Part shown: positions 11,286-23,290 of the stretch, in pieces | How positions within the stretch are numbered: the first letter of the stretch is position 1 | How the letters are laid out: each line of letters begins with the position of its first letter | From: Micrasema longulum | Taxonomy: Eukaryota > Arthropoda > Insecta > Trichoptera > Brachycentridae | Assembly (NCBI GenBank): GCA_022494885.1 | Contig: JAGVSM010002439.1 | Location: 1-64,000 of the forward strand | Length of the DNA: 64,000 bases | Reading direction: 5' to 3' | The notes under the pieces: generated by a model | The model's database searches: none | What the model was told of the DNA's origin: nothing | Seen by the model: only the letters and a program-made list of their open reading frames with translations | Program-made: the position numbers and the translations under genes

Positions 11286-14200
11286 ATGTCGACCGTTTGC
11301 CAAGGGTTCGTCCAGAATACGTGGAAAAAGGACTTCTGCTCGAACTGTTCAAGTCGAAAGACGAACACAATAACGAAAAGAATGTCACCAAAAGCAGCAG
11401 TTACTTCGCAACTCCCTTTCAAAGTAAGACACCCAAATCTCCCAAGCCCACATCCAACCAAGGAATTCTGAAGGCCTCTCCCAAGAAGAAACAGAAGAGA
11501 GGAGTCTCGTTCCCGACCGAAGTCAGCCAAGTAATCGGTTTCGGCGGAGACGTTTGGTCCGACGATGAAGAATTTCAACTGTCGGAAGACACCGGGGAGG
11601 ACGATTTCATGGCCGATTGCGAAGAAGAAAAGCAGTTAAAACTAATAACGAAATCTAACACCGATTTTAACACCGTAAAAGAAAATCTTCTTGGTTCTAG
11701 TGGCGAAACTAAGAAGTCGTACACGTCCTTGTTGCTAGGAAGAATGCAAACGGATTCTGACGGCAAAAAGAAAACGTTGCTCGTTTCTGTTACGCCTTTC
11801 GGACACGAAAATACGAAAAATAACAAAAATAATTCAGCAAAACATTCGGAGAAAAAGAGCTCGCAAATTCCAAATCTCAATAAAAATAAAGAAAATCGAA
11901 CCAACGATTATAAAACTAACATCATACTAACATCGTTTGTGAAAAATACAGAAACATCGTTGAATGGCAACGGTAAAAAAGATTCCGAATCCGCTCCCGA
12001 AGTTTTGGAAAAGACGCTTTTAGAAGAAATTTCTGAAACTTTGGAAAAAAATAGAATAACTTCTGTTAACAAAAAACCATCAGAGAATGATGAAGTTAAA
12101 AACAATAGTTACAATAATTTAATAAATGGGAAATCTGACGACAAAACAAAGGATCTTGAACAGAAGTCAGATAAAGCCATTGATATATTTGAATATAAAA
12201 AAAATAGCATCATCCGAAATAATCCAATCAAAAAAGATTGTGAAAAGCCAAAAGTTGCTGTTATGTCAAAAACTGAATTCACTTTCTGCAAAATTGACAT
12301 AGAGCCAGCAAAGCCATCGGATAATCACGAACTAGATAACGAAGTTCTCACCAAAAATTATTCAGTGGATACAATTACTAAATCTATGGCGTCTGACGAG
12401 GATTCCACCAGTTCAAAAAGCGATTCTGATAATGACGATAGGTTATTCGTCGAAACTTGTAATCTTGTTAAACAATGTGAAGAGAGTGTAAAGATTCAAG
12501 TATTTTCAAAAAACAAAGATTCTGATTCTGATGATAAAACGAGTTCTGATATCTCATTAGAAGATATTAGAAAAGTTGACGGTCAATCAGATTCTTTACA
12601 AGACACATACGAAAATCATTATCAGCCCCAAATCCTAGATTTGCCACCAATTATACCTAAAATGAACCAAGATTCACTGTTCTCTATAGAAGCAAGCCGG
12701 GAATCTGCCGGTGAACCAGATGGAAGAGCTGATCCTGAGGAGTTGTCTGAACCTCCAGCTTTACCAAGGAGTCCACCTCCACAAGTTGATCCTCGGCCAT
12801 CATTTCTTCACGGAATGTTTAAAGAAAGTACTATCATCAGACCAATCGTTCCTGAAAAACCTAAATTACCAATCAAGCCATTATCAGTAATGAAAAATTT
12901 ATCTAAAAGGCCACAGGCAAATGTCCTTCCCCAACAACAAGTTATAATGCAACTGCAGCAAACATTAAATAATACAAACAGAAATTCAGCACTGGAGACT
13001 AAATCAGTAAAGGAAGATTTGCAGGAATTCAATTCTGAAATTGGTGATTGTAAAAGTTCTCCCATTTACGATGAAACCGAGTATGTCAAAGCTCCTCTTG
13101 AAAAACAGGATAGCAATTGTTCGGCTAATTTGACACCAAATAAAAGGAAAGCTCCCAAACCTCCACCACCAGGTACTAGTGAAGAATCTTTTGGTAATAT
13201 ATACCAAAGGAACCCATCAGCCAATTTGAAATCTGACTCCCCAGTTGTAAGAGAGAAAGAAAAAAGGGAAAGGGCTTCCTCCTGCAGCCCAAAGTTTAGG
13301 CAAGGAGTGAATCCAAACCCAATGGGTGGGCAAACTCAAACATTAGAAAAAGTTCCTGAACCAGTTCCCAGGAGGTCCATTTCTCTTTCCCATGACAATC
13401 TTATCGGAGATGATAAAAAGAAAGGAAAAATGAAGTTTTCCCTAAGAAAGTTACTGAGGATAGGATCATCAAAAGAATTAGATAAAAAAGATTTGCAAAT
13501 CGCTTTCGATCATGGTTTGATACCTAAAAGAGAAGAAATGAATGATTTAACACCTCGTCCAAAACCAAGGCTGGTTATAATACACCCTTTGGAATTAAAT
13601 GGTTCTTCTGTTGAAGTTCTCAAAAGTACCAACGAACTTCATTGCATTGGGAAAGGACATAATGACAATATTTCAATATCGGAAGGTTCAACATACAGTG
13701 GAAGTTCAGGAGGCGACACCGAAGATTTAATTTATAAAGAGCCAAGTAACAAACCTCAACCTCCTCCCAGGAAATCTTCTGATGATGGATATACATCCGT
13801 TGATGGATGCCCAACTAAACCAGCGCGACCTCCTCCTCCGAAATCTGCTATGCTGTTAAAGCAGCAAAAGCAGCCGTCCTGGTCGACCCCACCTTCTAGA
13901 CCAGCTGATAATGTTTATGCAAATTTGGGTAAGTTTAAAAAATATTTCGCCATTCAAGTTAATATTGCTTATCATTTTATTTTTCTCAATTTTATTCATA
14001 AATTTAATATTGTGTGCACTTATTGATAATTTTATTATTTTACAGGAGAAGTTCGCTCTGCCATTGCTCCTCGTAAACCTGAAAGGACAGCAAGTATGAG
14101 GGAGAGAGAAGCGCAATTAGAGTTACCCAAAAAAAGGATGCCATCTTCAGAAGACAGTGACGGAGATATAGATATCGGTTCAACCAAATCAGAAGTAACA

Positions 14201-17200
14201 ACCTCTTCAGGAAATGAAACATCGAACCACAGTTATGACGATGTCTATGGCTCTGAAAAATATGAATTGGAAAACAATAACTACAGTAATGATCACAAGA
14301 GGATTGGAAGCGACAGTGATTATGAGTTTGTTAGTAACTGCTCAAGTACACCACAAAATGTGAATTCCGCTAAATCAACTTCACTCGCTGCGGGTCTTAA
14401 CCGATCATCAGTAAAGCCTTATGTACCATCATACAGAAATAGCGATTGTGGAATTAAAAAGAATTCCGATTATACAAAATTAAACAATTTACCAAGGTCT
14501 ACTTCTCTTCAGTATTATGGAAGCGAAACAGAGTCTGAAATATACTCGCCATATAGTTTCTACAGCTGCCATGAAATTAGTGAAAATGAAAACAACGGTG
14601 AATTTAACAACAATATTCCAATGAACAACACGACTAATAAATTAAGGGTAAGGAAAGGAAGGAGTGTTGTTCACAAAAACTTGGAAGATAATTATGGTGC
14701 TGTTGTTATTGCTAATCACGAAGCTTTGGCTCAGGTGCTTGAGCAGGTAAATATACTATCACAAAACTACTTGCACTCTTAACTGTTATTTATTATTCCT
14801 TCTTGCTTTAGCCACATGATCTGAAATGCATGCTATTTATGTATTAGACTCTTCAATTTTACACTTGCATGGACTCTTTGGAAGGCATATTTTATGAATG
14901 TCACTCTGCACTGTAAATGATTTACATATACATTTTTATACCCCGCACTTAATTCATATTCATAAGATTTTTTAAATCCTGTAAACCATTAAAGTAAATC
15001 AATTGTTTTTTTTTTAAATTGATGACACACTAGCAAAAATATTTGCTATGAACAATATGAAATAGCTGTACATACGGTATACTGTTAGACCGTTTACTTT
15101 ACTAATAACATTTAAAATAAATCACTGGAGCAACAAGTTAAATATATAAAATATTGTTTATGCATCCAATAATATTTTATAATGATAAATGGTTATTAGA
15201 TATCATAAGTGCATTCTTTTGGAATGTATATTGTCACATTATACCTTTGCATTTTAAAATTCCTAAAGATACACACAGAAACTAAAGAAGCCATACTTTG
15301 ATTACCCACTACCTCTAAACTAATTACATAAAATAAAGACCCAATGCTATAACAATTTTTATTCTTTGAGGTGAGTGTCAGTGCTAAACAAGCTCCTGAC
15401 GTCACTGCAATCTGGAAAGATCTATTGTGACGGGTCCCCGTAAATAGTTCTCGCCTTCCAAGTCCAGGTGTTTAAAGAGCCTGGCTACTGAGTGGAGGGC
15501 GAGAGTTCTCACTTAGCTAAATCTCCCCCTTCAAGCCCCGATCCATTAAGTATCTGGCTATAAGGTAGGGGGCGAGCTCTTTAAAATCCTCAGGTTTAAC
15601 CAGTTGTCCCCCGAGGATGCAGATTCTTTTGGCTATGAGGCTATACCCGTGCTATAAAATTACAAAAGTAAGATTACATTTTTATATTAAATATGATTAA
15701 TATTATTTAAAGGTTCAACAAAGTGCCATTATGCAACCATCGCTGAGAGGATTAAAGACTTGCACCAACTTAAGATGGAGTGACTTCACAATAACTTCTA
15801 CATCCCTGAAGAGCCCGGGGTACTTGAGAGTTGGTAAAAGAGTTTTCCACTCGGCCGTGTGGAACTCCAACTCAGCAACCGGGGCAGTAAATGTAACACT
15901 AATGCTGCATAAAGAACAGATGGCTTCTCAACTTGTTTCTCAGCAAATAGGTCAACCGCAAGCCATGTTCTTGAATGCTGTCACCGAGTTTTGTGACTTG
16001 GTACCGATGCAACAATTCGGAGAGGAGGGAGATCAGCTTGTCCAAGGTAACTTTATTGAATTTTTAATAGATCCAGATGATAATATAATAACTCCTACAA
16101 CAAATAAATTATCAAGTTTAAAAAAGCACAATCAATGTTTGGATTGAAAATTCACTTAAAAGCTTATTTTCTAGAAGGTACTCCATATAAAATTACAATA
16201 TTATTTTTTATATTACTTTAAGCCTATACGAGATTATCTTAATAATTTGATGTAGGTACCTATAGTAGATTTAGGAGTTAGTGCAAATCAGTTTTAACCT
16301 TTTGTTTTGCGATAAGCTAATAATTTTTATATTTGTACTTTGCAGCAACTGTCGTTGTGTTAGCGCGAACTCAGGTGGACACAATTCAGACATTCGGAGA
16401 GTACTTACAGAGCAAGAGTCAGTCCAGTCCATGCAACACCTTACAGAGAAATGGAACAAACAAAGAATTTCCACTTGCTTCAGAAAGACAACACGAAGCC
16501 ACATTTACAATGCTGCAATTGATCAATGGACTAAAGTGTCTCCAAGCCAGAGGTCTGGAAGAAGTTCCCGCATCACTGTCTTCCTTCGTTGTCAGTCGAG
16601 ACCAGACCATGGGAAAGAGCCAACAAAATGGTTCCTGCAATCTTTCCGACACCGGCTCCGAAGATGGACCTCCATCTATTCAAATGCCAAAGGCTAACAG
16701 CTATGGAAGACTCTGCATATTGCAAGGGTGAGTCTTCGAGAGTTGTATTTTTGAAGAGTAAACATAAAATTTAGAGAAAATATTGCATGTATGATAGTTA
16801 CAAGGTGTGGAATACCAGTCTTTTAGCCAACTGTAACGGGACTATGGCACCATTTTTTGGTGCTGAAATGGGAACTTTATATTAAGAGGATGTTCGATGG
16901 CAGACTAGTGTGATAAATAGGTATTTGAACATAGTTTTTGTGTCACTCGCTCGCAAATGCCACCCCAATATTGTGCAAAAAGACAACTGCACGTCGGACT
17001 GATTATGCCTAGCTAAAATCGAGGTCTCTTATTCCTGATTTGCGCACCGCAAAACTTAAGCTAAATTTTTTTTAAAGAAAGAGTATCGGAATGAAATTTT
17101 ATGTATCAGTATCATTTACTTTTTTCTAAAATTTATATTTGTATTTAAATTAATTAATTAATTATAATAATTTATATTTATATTTGTATACTGTATGTTC

Positions 17201-20200
17201 AATGACGGCATATAAAACTGGGCACTTTTAAGGGTTTTTGAATAGTCCTAGCTCCTATAAGAAACTATTTATTAAAAGAACAAAACAATAGGAACATGCC
17301 AATGGTATATATCTATAGTGTGTAAAAAAACCATTACCTTTGTGTTATTTATTTATATATTTCGAATGAATGAGCATTTTTAAGGACATATTTATACATA
17401 GAAAATTATTATAAAGAAAAGTAGAAAGACACAATGGTATATAGTAGAATCTGTGGGAGTGGAAGCGGGAGAGAGGTGTTTATAATTGAATTTGATTCAG
17501 TGATCGTTTGAAAGAAGACAACTTGTTTTCAAAGAAATCAAGACTGGTATGTTAGTTAGCAGAATTAAGTATTCTGGGCATAGGGGAATGAAAACCATAG
17601 TTAGTTCTATGGTTATCGGTATGAAAGAGTATGTTTTGTCTGAGGTTTCTAGTTGGGATATTTAATTTTATTGAGCTCAGTAGTTCAGGTGCATCAAAGA
17701 GCGAGTTGAAAATTTTAAATAGGACTAGAAGATCTAATTTATTTCGACGGTCTTGAAGAGAATATGTTATAATCCAGGAAGAAAATACAGGAATACGCTG
17801 TAAGGCTGTAGTCTGATAAAAAGAACTGGAATCATACAATTTTAAAATAGTGTTTATCAAAATTGCACCATTTAATAATTTCTAAGGTATTTCTGATAAA
17901 AAATAAACTTTAAAGTTTTATATTACTAAAATACTACTGTTCGATCGGCAGATTACACCTCTAGATATTGTTAAATTAAACCTTCAATAATTGTTTTGAA
18001 AAATTGAAATAGTTTAGTTAAAACCCTTTTTTACACAATTTTGTTTTATTTTTATTGGCTTTTCTATCTAAGTATTATTTATTTTTTACTTTGTATTTTT
18101 AATGATGCTTTTTTGAAAGAACAGCGTTTTAAAATAGCAAAATAGTATGATGTTCTTAATCTTTATGAACCTTTATTTTGTCACAACAATGTGCAAATCA
18201 TTCTATGTATGTGCACTGCAACATTTAATGAGCCACATGACCGCCCAACCATATTATAGCTTAGAGATAACACTGCTTCTCGGCCTTCCAAAATCATTAT
18301 TCAGTGATAAATGTAATGTTATATATTTGGGTCTTGTTTTCATGCACTAAATTAGTACCTTATGCAAAGTTATATCCCCAATTTTGCACTTGTCGAGTAA
18401 ATACATAATGCAGTGTTTTTCAACGTTTTTGAATACGTGACCCCCTTACTAGCAGAAAAGTATCCGGCGAAACCCCCCCAGGACGAATTTGGGGGGGAGG
18501 GGGATCACAGTCACGAGCAAGGAAAAAGTATGAAAAAATTAAGGTCCTAGAGCCAGATCTTAACCCTTTATAACTCAACTTCTTAAAAACAAAAAAATTC
18601 CAGGTGTTTTTGATAGTTTTCTGCAAATAATGAAACACATATTTTTTAAACAATATTTTGAGTCGGTCCAAATTTCTGTAGACAAGGACTGGATTCAACT
18701 CCCTAGGAAGCTGTTAATATTAACATATTACAACAGAGATGAAGAACATTTTAGAGAAGGTAATATAGAAGTCTAGGCATTTGCAGGGCTTATGACCTGT
18801 CATTGGCTGGTTTAAGTGGCCACTTTACACACTGTGTAACATTCACCATTCTGCCCATATTTGAACATCTATATTCCTTCAATTCTTTCATCTCTTAATG
18901 TTTTTGAAGTTAAAGAGCTGAAACCTTTATTTATGCGGGTGAGATTCGTCTGATTGAATTATATCACCTACATACTAGGCAAACGCCTGAAATTTTTATT
19001 TTTCAATTTTTATACTTCTTCATGGACCAGGTGGATTTATCAACAATATTTTGAGTTTGTCCAAATTTCTGTAGACAGGGACTGGATTTAACTCCCTAGG
19101 AAGCTGTTAATATTAACATATCACAACAGAGATGAAGAACATTTTAGAGAAGGTAATATAGAAGTCTAGGCATCTGCAGGGCTTATGACCTGTCATTGGC
19201 AGGTTTAAGTGGCCACTTTACACACTGTGTAACATTCACCTAGACTTCTATATTACCTTCTCTAAAATGTTCTTCATCTGTTGTAATATGTTAACATATT
19301 TTTTAGTTTTTCCAAATTTTAATAATAAAATTACAAAAGGAAGACAATAGGAGCAGCACCTCAAAGTATTCTCAATTGTCAAAGAAATATGCTTAAACAA
19401 TTATTTCGTTTATTTTAACAAATCGTAAAATATGTACTAAATAGCACAGGTAAATATTTTTTTCTATTTTTTTAGATATTTCATATTTGAATCCTGTCCC
19501 TGTTAGCTTCACAACGGGTGAATCTCAAATGAACTTTCTAGCGACCAACATCACCATGTAATAATCTGTTTATGAGGAAATGTGCTTTAATTGCATTTAA
19601 TGGTGTGTACCTGGGGCATTGATTAAAAATAATTTGGCGTTTATTTTGGATTCTGTAAGCACTGAAATGGTTTGTAACAGAACTGTCACATGATGCTATA
19701 AAGGGTTAAAAGATCTAGCGCTATCCCCCCCCCCCCCCGGATGCTAGCTTCCTTGTGACCGCGACCCCCTAGCAAAGCTTCGCAACCACGGGTTGAAAAA
19801 CAGTGCCATAAGGCAACCTGAAAGATGTGTCAAGAATAGTAAGCTTATAATAATATCAACTGTTCTGTTGAGAAGAGCATAGTACACTGGCAAATAATGA
19901 TGATAGTAAAGTTTGTGTGTAAATCAAAAATGTTGCTTTAAAATACTAAAGGATACACAACATGTGTAAAGGTACTGAGTTGATAAAGCATTTTTTTAAC
20001 TAATTGAAATAAAACAAAGTTAAATTTATAATTGGGCTAAATTGAAAAATCGAATTGTTTGATTGTTCCGGATTAAATTCCTGATAAAATCATATCAAAC
20101 AATGTAATTTTTATTTTTAATTCGCAACTGGAATCAGACATCTTGAACTGTCGTGGTGCAAATATAATGAAATGTCATTAGAGTCTTACTTACGCCTTTA

Positions 20201-21138
20201 AAGTTCGTAGGTTTTCGCGGCCTTTCAAATTCTTGTGAATTTTTCTGTGCCAATTATTATATTTTTATATCTTCCTGCCGATATTTCTAACAGCGTTACA
20301 TCATCCATCTTCCGAGCTGATGTAGTTTTAGTGTCTTATCCAAAAACCACCAAGTTCATCCTGATAAAGGAGGCGATAGAAACTTACAAACATCCATATA
20401 ATTTTGAATGAATAAATAAAAAATATTACTCGTATATTAATCGAGAGAAACAGAATGCGCCTCAAAACATGATACCTGCCATTAAATATAAGCACATAAA
20501 CCGATACAACACAAACCTACTGACTGTGGCACGGTACAAATTCCTCATACGATTACTTTACTTACGCGTGTTTGTTGAATGTAGACATTATTATACGGGT
20601 CTCTGAGTCTTATCTGTCCTCCATTCCAAAAACATCGCTATGGACCTAAGAAACTTTATATTCAGGACAAATTTCCTACCTATTTCATATCTTTTCCGCC
20701 AGATATTGTATGATCTATTTTTAATTACAGATTAAGTGAAGAAAATAGCTGCAACACCCCAACCGAGGAGAAAGTTTGTTCTCTTTGCGAGTGCGCTGTA
20801 CAGCACTGAGGCTCCTTCTTCCCGAAAACAAGCTGACAACCCTCATACAAGATCTGCTCAGCAAGGAGAAATCTATATCTCTCAGCCAAGTAAAGTCCAT
20901 CCTCGAGTTCACTCTGTGGGGCCCGTGGGATGTGGTGCTGGGCCTGCCGGTCAAGGAAAGGGAACTATCTCTTCAGAGATGGTTAGACCTGGAAAGAGCG
21001 ACAGTTCTCCATGGCTTGGTTCGAACCAGAGTACAACTGAATGTATTTGAGCAATCACATCTGCTCTTTTTGGTCAGATCAAGTGCTAAAGTTATGTGCG
21101 AAGCCTCAGTCCTTCTGGAATCTTCTAATATTTATTAA
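11286..21138 (+). CDS. PEAK1: PEAK1/PRAG1 (Pragmin)-family pseudokinase scaffold, five exons
   Basis: CDS exons 11286-13928, 14046-14746, 15713-16046, 16346-16727, 20731-21138, all with GT donors and AG acceptors and phases that join. The first coding exon starts after an AG at 11246 (an alternative AG is at 11202), so non-coding 5' exon(s) lie upstream. The N-terminus (residues ~3-25, Cys and NTWKKDFCSNC then FKSKDEH) matches the small Cys motif that opens PEAK1. A long acidic, Ser-rich and Pro-rich linker follows, with PKPPPP and KPARPPPPK runs and tyrosine motifs IYDETEY (~592) and VYANLG (~877, a YxN Grb2-SH2 type site). Exons 3-5 encode the divergent kinase fold and the C-terminal helical SHED region (SLSQVKSILEFTLWGPWD, LQRWLDLERA). 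No HRD or DFG is present, as expected for this inactive, scaffolding family of cytoskeletal and growth-factor signalling. Two single-base losses (near 11348 and 20803) break the frame. Length ~1489 aa is in the family range. AATAAA lies at 21334. PEAK1 versus PRAG1 orthology is not settled. Confidence 0.87.
11346..11351 (+). other. Frame break 1 in the pseudokinase gene (one T missing)
   Basis: From ATG 11286 the frame encodes the conserved Cys motif ending CSNC (codon TGT at 11346-11348). The next conserved residues, FKSKDEH, are read in the frame whose TTC starts at 11348. One extra T (TGT TTC instead of TGTTC) would restore the reading. After this point the frame stays open for about 860 codons. 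Confidence 0.85.
15425..15655 (-). mobile_element. Inverse copy of the LINE tail seen at 4371-5030
   Basis: The reverse complement aligns with 4670-5020: TCCTCGGGGGAC, GGTTAAACCTGAG, GAGAACTCTCGCC and GTAGCCAGGCTC appear in the same order. It lies in pseudokinase intron 2, about 60 bp before exon 3. Confidence 0.68.
16925..17335 (+). repeat. Dispersed repeat A, copy 2
   Basis: CACTCGCTCGCAAATGCCAC, ACTGCACGTCGGACTGATTA, AATAGTCCTAGCTCCTAT and CCAATGGTATATATCTATAG appear in the same order as at 31683-32035. Located in pseudokinase intron 4. Confidence 0.75.
17545..17870 (-). mobile_element. Non-LTR retrotransposon RT C-terminal fragment
   Basis: The minus frame 17860-17552 reads SLQDRRNKLDLLVLFKIFN, then IKLNIPTRNLRQNILFHTDN, then RTNYGFHSPMPRILN, the same ORF2 tail type as at 8676-9135. 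It lies in intron 4 of the pseudokinase gene, antisense to it. Confidence 0.72.
18411..19805. mobile_element. hAT-like non-autonomous element carrying tandem ~394-bp repeats
   Basis: The left end is CAGTGTTTTTCAAC (18411) and the right end GTTGAAAAACAGTG (to 19805), inverted copies with one mismatch. The sub-ends are rich in GTGACCCCC and GCGACCCCC, as in hAT elements. The flanking octamers ACATAATG (18403-18410) and CCATAAGG (19806-19813) match at 6 of 8 positions, a plausible decayed 8-bp target duplication. No transposase is seen. The interior holds two head-to-tail copies of the ~394-bp repeat. Located in pseudokinase intron 4. Confidence 0.7.
18660..19310 (+). repeat. Tandem pair of the ~394-bp dispersed repeat
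   Basis: GTCCAAATTTCTGTAGACA occurs at 18665 and again at 19059 (spacing 394). Each is followed by CTCCCTAGGAAGCTGTTAAT and by the core GACCTGTCATTGGC and TTTAAGTGGCCACTTTACAC. The second copy is cut short at about 19310. The whole sits inside the hAT-like element. Confidence 0.8.
20320..20415 (+). mobile_element. Possible Penelope-like or LINE C-terminal remnant
   Basis: Plus-strand reading gives LVSYPKTTKFILIKEAIETY then KHPYNFE, resembling the REAIEI-KHP-NFN motif near the end of Penelope-like elements. Short and surrounded by stops; located in pseudokinase intron 4. Confidence 0.35.
20801..20809 (+). other. Frame break 2 in the pseudokinase gene (one base missing)
   Basis: Last exon: the frame joined to exon 4 reads SLCECAVQ and then meets TGA at 20807-20809. 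The frame that continues (ALRLLLPENKL and on to the stop at 21136) needs one extra base between 20803 and 20804, for example CAG GCA in place of CAGCA. That second frame is closed upstream by a TAG near 20746, so no other acceptor at this exon edge solves it. Confidence 0.8.
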
Positions 21139-22896
21139 TTGTTTAAGTTGTCAGTGCATTAATCAAATCATTATTCATATATATACATTGTTAGTTTATG
21201 AAATAAGTCAGGTACTGCCACTATCATTATATACTTTTAATTACACATTTTTATAGTGTTGTTAAATTAAATTGTATAAATATATTAATTTGTAAGAGTT
21301 ATAAAAATGTTATCTTAGATTTTATATAAATCTAATAAAAACTGTACATTGACTTGTCTTTCCATATTAAAGTATTTTTATATTTTTATTTTAGAAGTCA
21401 TAATTAGTAACAGGATAATAAATAATGTGGATTTGTTTTAAACACAAAAAATATCCATATTTCAACATAAATTTTATTTTCAACAATTATTTCTAGAGTA
21501 TGATCTACAAGCATGTAACAATTATGGAAATAATCTAACGATTACCTATCTATTTTTAAATAAATTCCACAATAATATAATTTTTTTATTTTGTAAACTA
21601 AAAATTAGTCAGATCATTAACACTAAAAAACTCAAAGTAGAAAGAGACTTTAAAGCCCTTTTTAACATTTGAAATTGGCTGCATTTTTAACAAGATCAAA
21701 TAATGTAAGTATTAATTTGTATTCTACATATGTTATATGTAATTATAAATATTATAAATTCCATCATTGCATATTAAATGTCACAAAAATGAGCCAACAC
21801 AGAATAATAATAAGTTGTAAACACAATTTTTAGTTTGTAAACGATTATATGTTTAAAAAGAAATAAATGATTTTATATAATGCATTGTTTTATTTATCTT
21901 ACTATACGTAAAAAGATAAAAATTATTACCAATGAAGTATTTGCTTTATAAATATTGCCATTTAAATTTAATTCAAAATATTATTGCATATTTGGTAAAT
22001 TGCTAAATAAATTCAAGTGAACATTGCTTATAACATTTGTAATTCGCTGAAAATTATCTCGTAGCACAACATAATATTACTATATTAAAATCACATAAAA
22101 TCACAAATTAGAACATCCTTAACACCAGAAACAGAAATTTAGCACATATTTGGCTTTTAAATATCTAAATACAATAAAGATTTGTCTTTTATACAATACT
22201 GAAAATATGTCTTAACAATGGCATTAAGCACAATGAAATAATTGGAAATTTATTAAGGGTTAATTACATCACAAATAAAATCATTTAAATATAAGTTTTT
22301 CACAACAAATGGGGAAGTTTAGCTACCTGTATTTGCATTAAAAAAAATTTCTTAGATATAACAATTTGATTATTCATTTGTACGGCGAAAATGTTCAAAA
22401 ACAGTAAAAATACTTCATGTTTATAATGTCATCATTCCCAAAACAGAGTTTAAAAAAAAAATGTGAGTTTCAAGTAAAGATAAAAATGAGACTTTTAAAA
22501 ATTTAAGACTTTAAAATCATAGAGCCATCAAAATAATGCGAAATTTTCAAATTAATTGGTTTAGAACAGTAATAAAAAAGGTGAAGAAAAAAAATAAACT
22601 TCCCCATTAGAAAAAAAGGTTAAAACACTCCCTAGGAAATGTAATAATACATCGGTTAGCTATCACATTTTCTTAAATAAAGTATTTTTATATTAGTCGA
22701 CTAATACAAGCAACATTTTTACAAAACTGACTGTTAAATAAAAAGCAATGGTCCATGAAATAATTAAAATAAAAATAGGAATTATAAGCATAGATTTATG
22801 TCACAATAATTTATTTTTAAAAACCTAAACATCATGTCATGCCGTAAAAAAAATCACAAATTATTTTTTGTCAAAAAAAAAAAAAATAGTGTACCA
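21139..22896. other. 3' flank of the pseudokinase gene, AT-rich spacer
   Basis: Contains the likely poly(A) signal AATAAA at 21334, then about 1.5 kb of very AT-rich sequence without coding or repeat signal. Confidence 0.5.
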
Positions 22897-23012
22897 GGGC
22901 TGCTATTCTAAAATACAGTCGTGGAGAACGCTTATATAGTGCATATTTACATACTAAATACATGTTATAAAAGTGTTTTCTACGGCCGCAAAAGCATTCA
23001 GAATAGCAGTCC
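22897..23012. mobile_element. 116-bp MITE with GGGCTGCTATTCT ends
   Basis: GGGCTGCTATTCT (22897) is mirrored by AGAATAGCAGTCC (to 23012), with sub-terminal TCTACGGCCGC. A matching single end is found at about 10622-10659. Confidence 0.6.
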
Positions 23013-23153
23013 AGAAAGGTAGAAAACAAGAATTATCTCAATTGAAAATAAGGAAGTTCAGTGGTTTTAAAAAAAAATGTTTGTTAAAAGGCTATCAAAC
23101 TAAGCCAATTTTTTTTTAATATGTGTTTTTTTTTATTTAAAAAAAATATATTT

Positions 23154-23290
23154 TGAGGGCTATTTTTAACGAGTTGTAAATAACTCACTATTAGAAAATG
23201 GGAATCAAGTTGGGGTAGAGTGGAATTCGAACCACAGACCTTTAGTCCGTGAGTCCGAGACACTAGCCACAGGACCACAACCCGATACGT
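23154..23290 (-). repeat. tRNA-headed SINE, family B
   Basis: Inverted body CGAGTTGTAAATAACTCACT, AGAAAATGGGAATCAAGTTG, inverted B box GGAATTCGAACCACAGACC and inverted A-box side GAGACACTAGCCACAGGACC. Located in the spacer between the convergent pseudokinase and SFXN2 genes. Confidence 0.75.

Noticed and set aside
11340..11356. Programmed -1 ribosomal frameshift in the pseudokinase gene
   Set aside because: No slippery heptamer or obvious downstream structure; a one-base loss explains both this site and the one at 20803 more simply.
19726..19738. Run of about 13 C as a structural signal
   Set aside because: It belongs to the CCCCC-rich sub-end of the hAT-like element and is likely a slippage tract.
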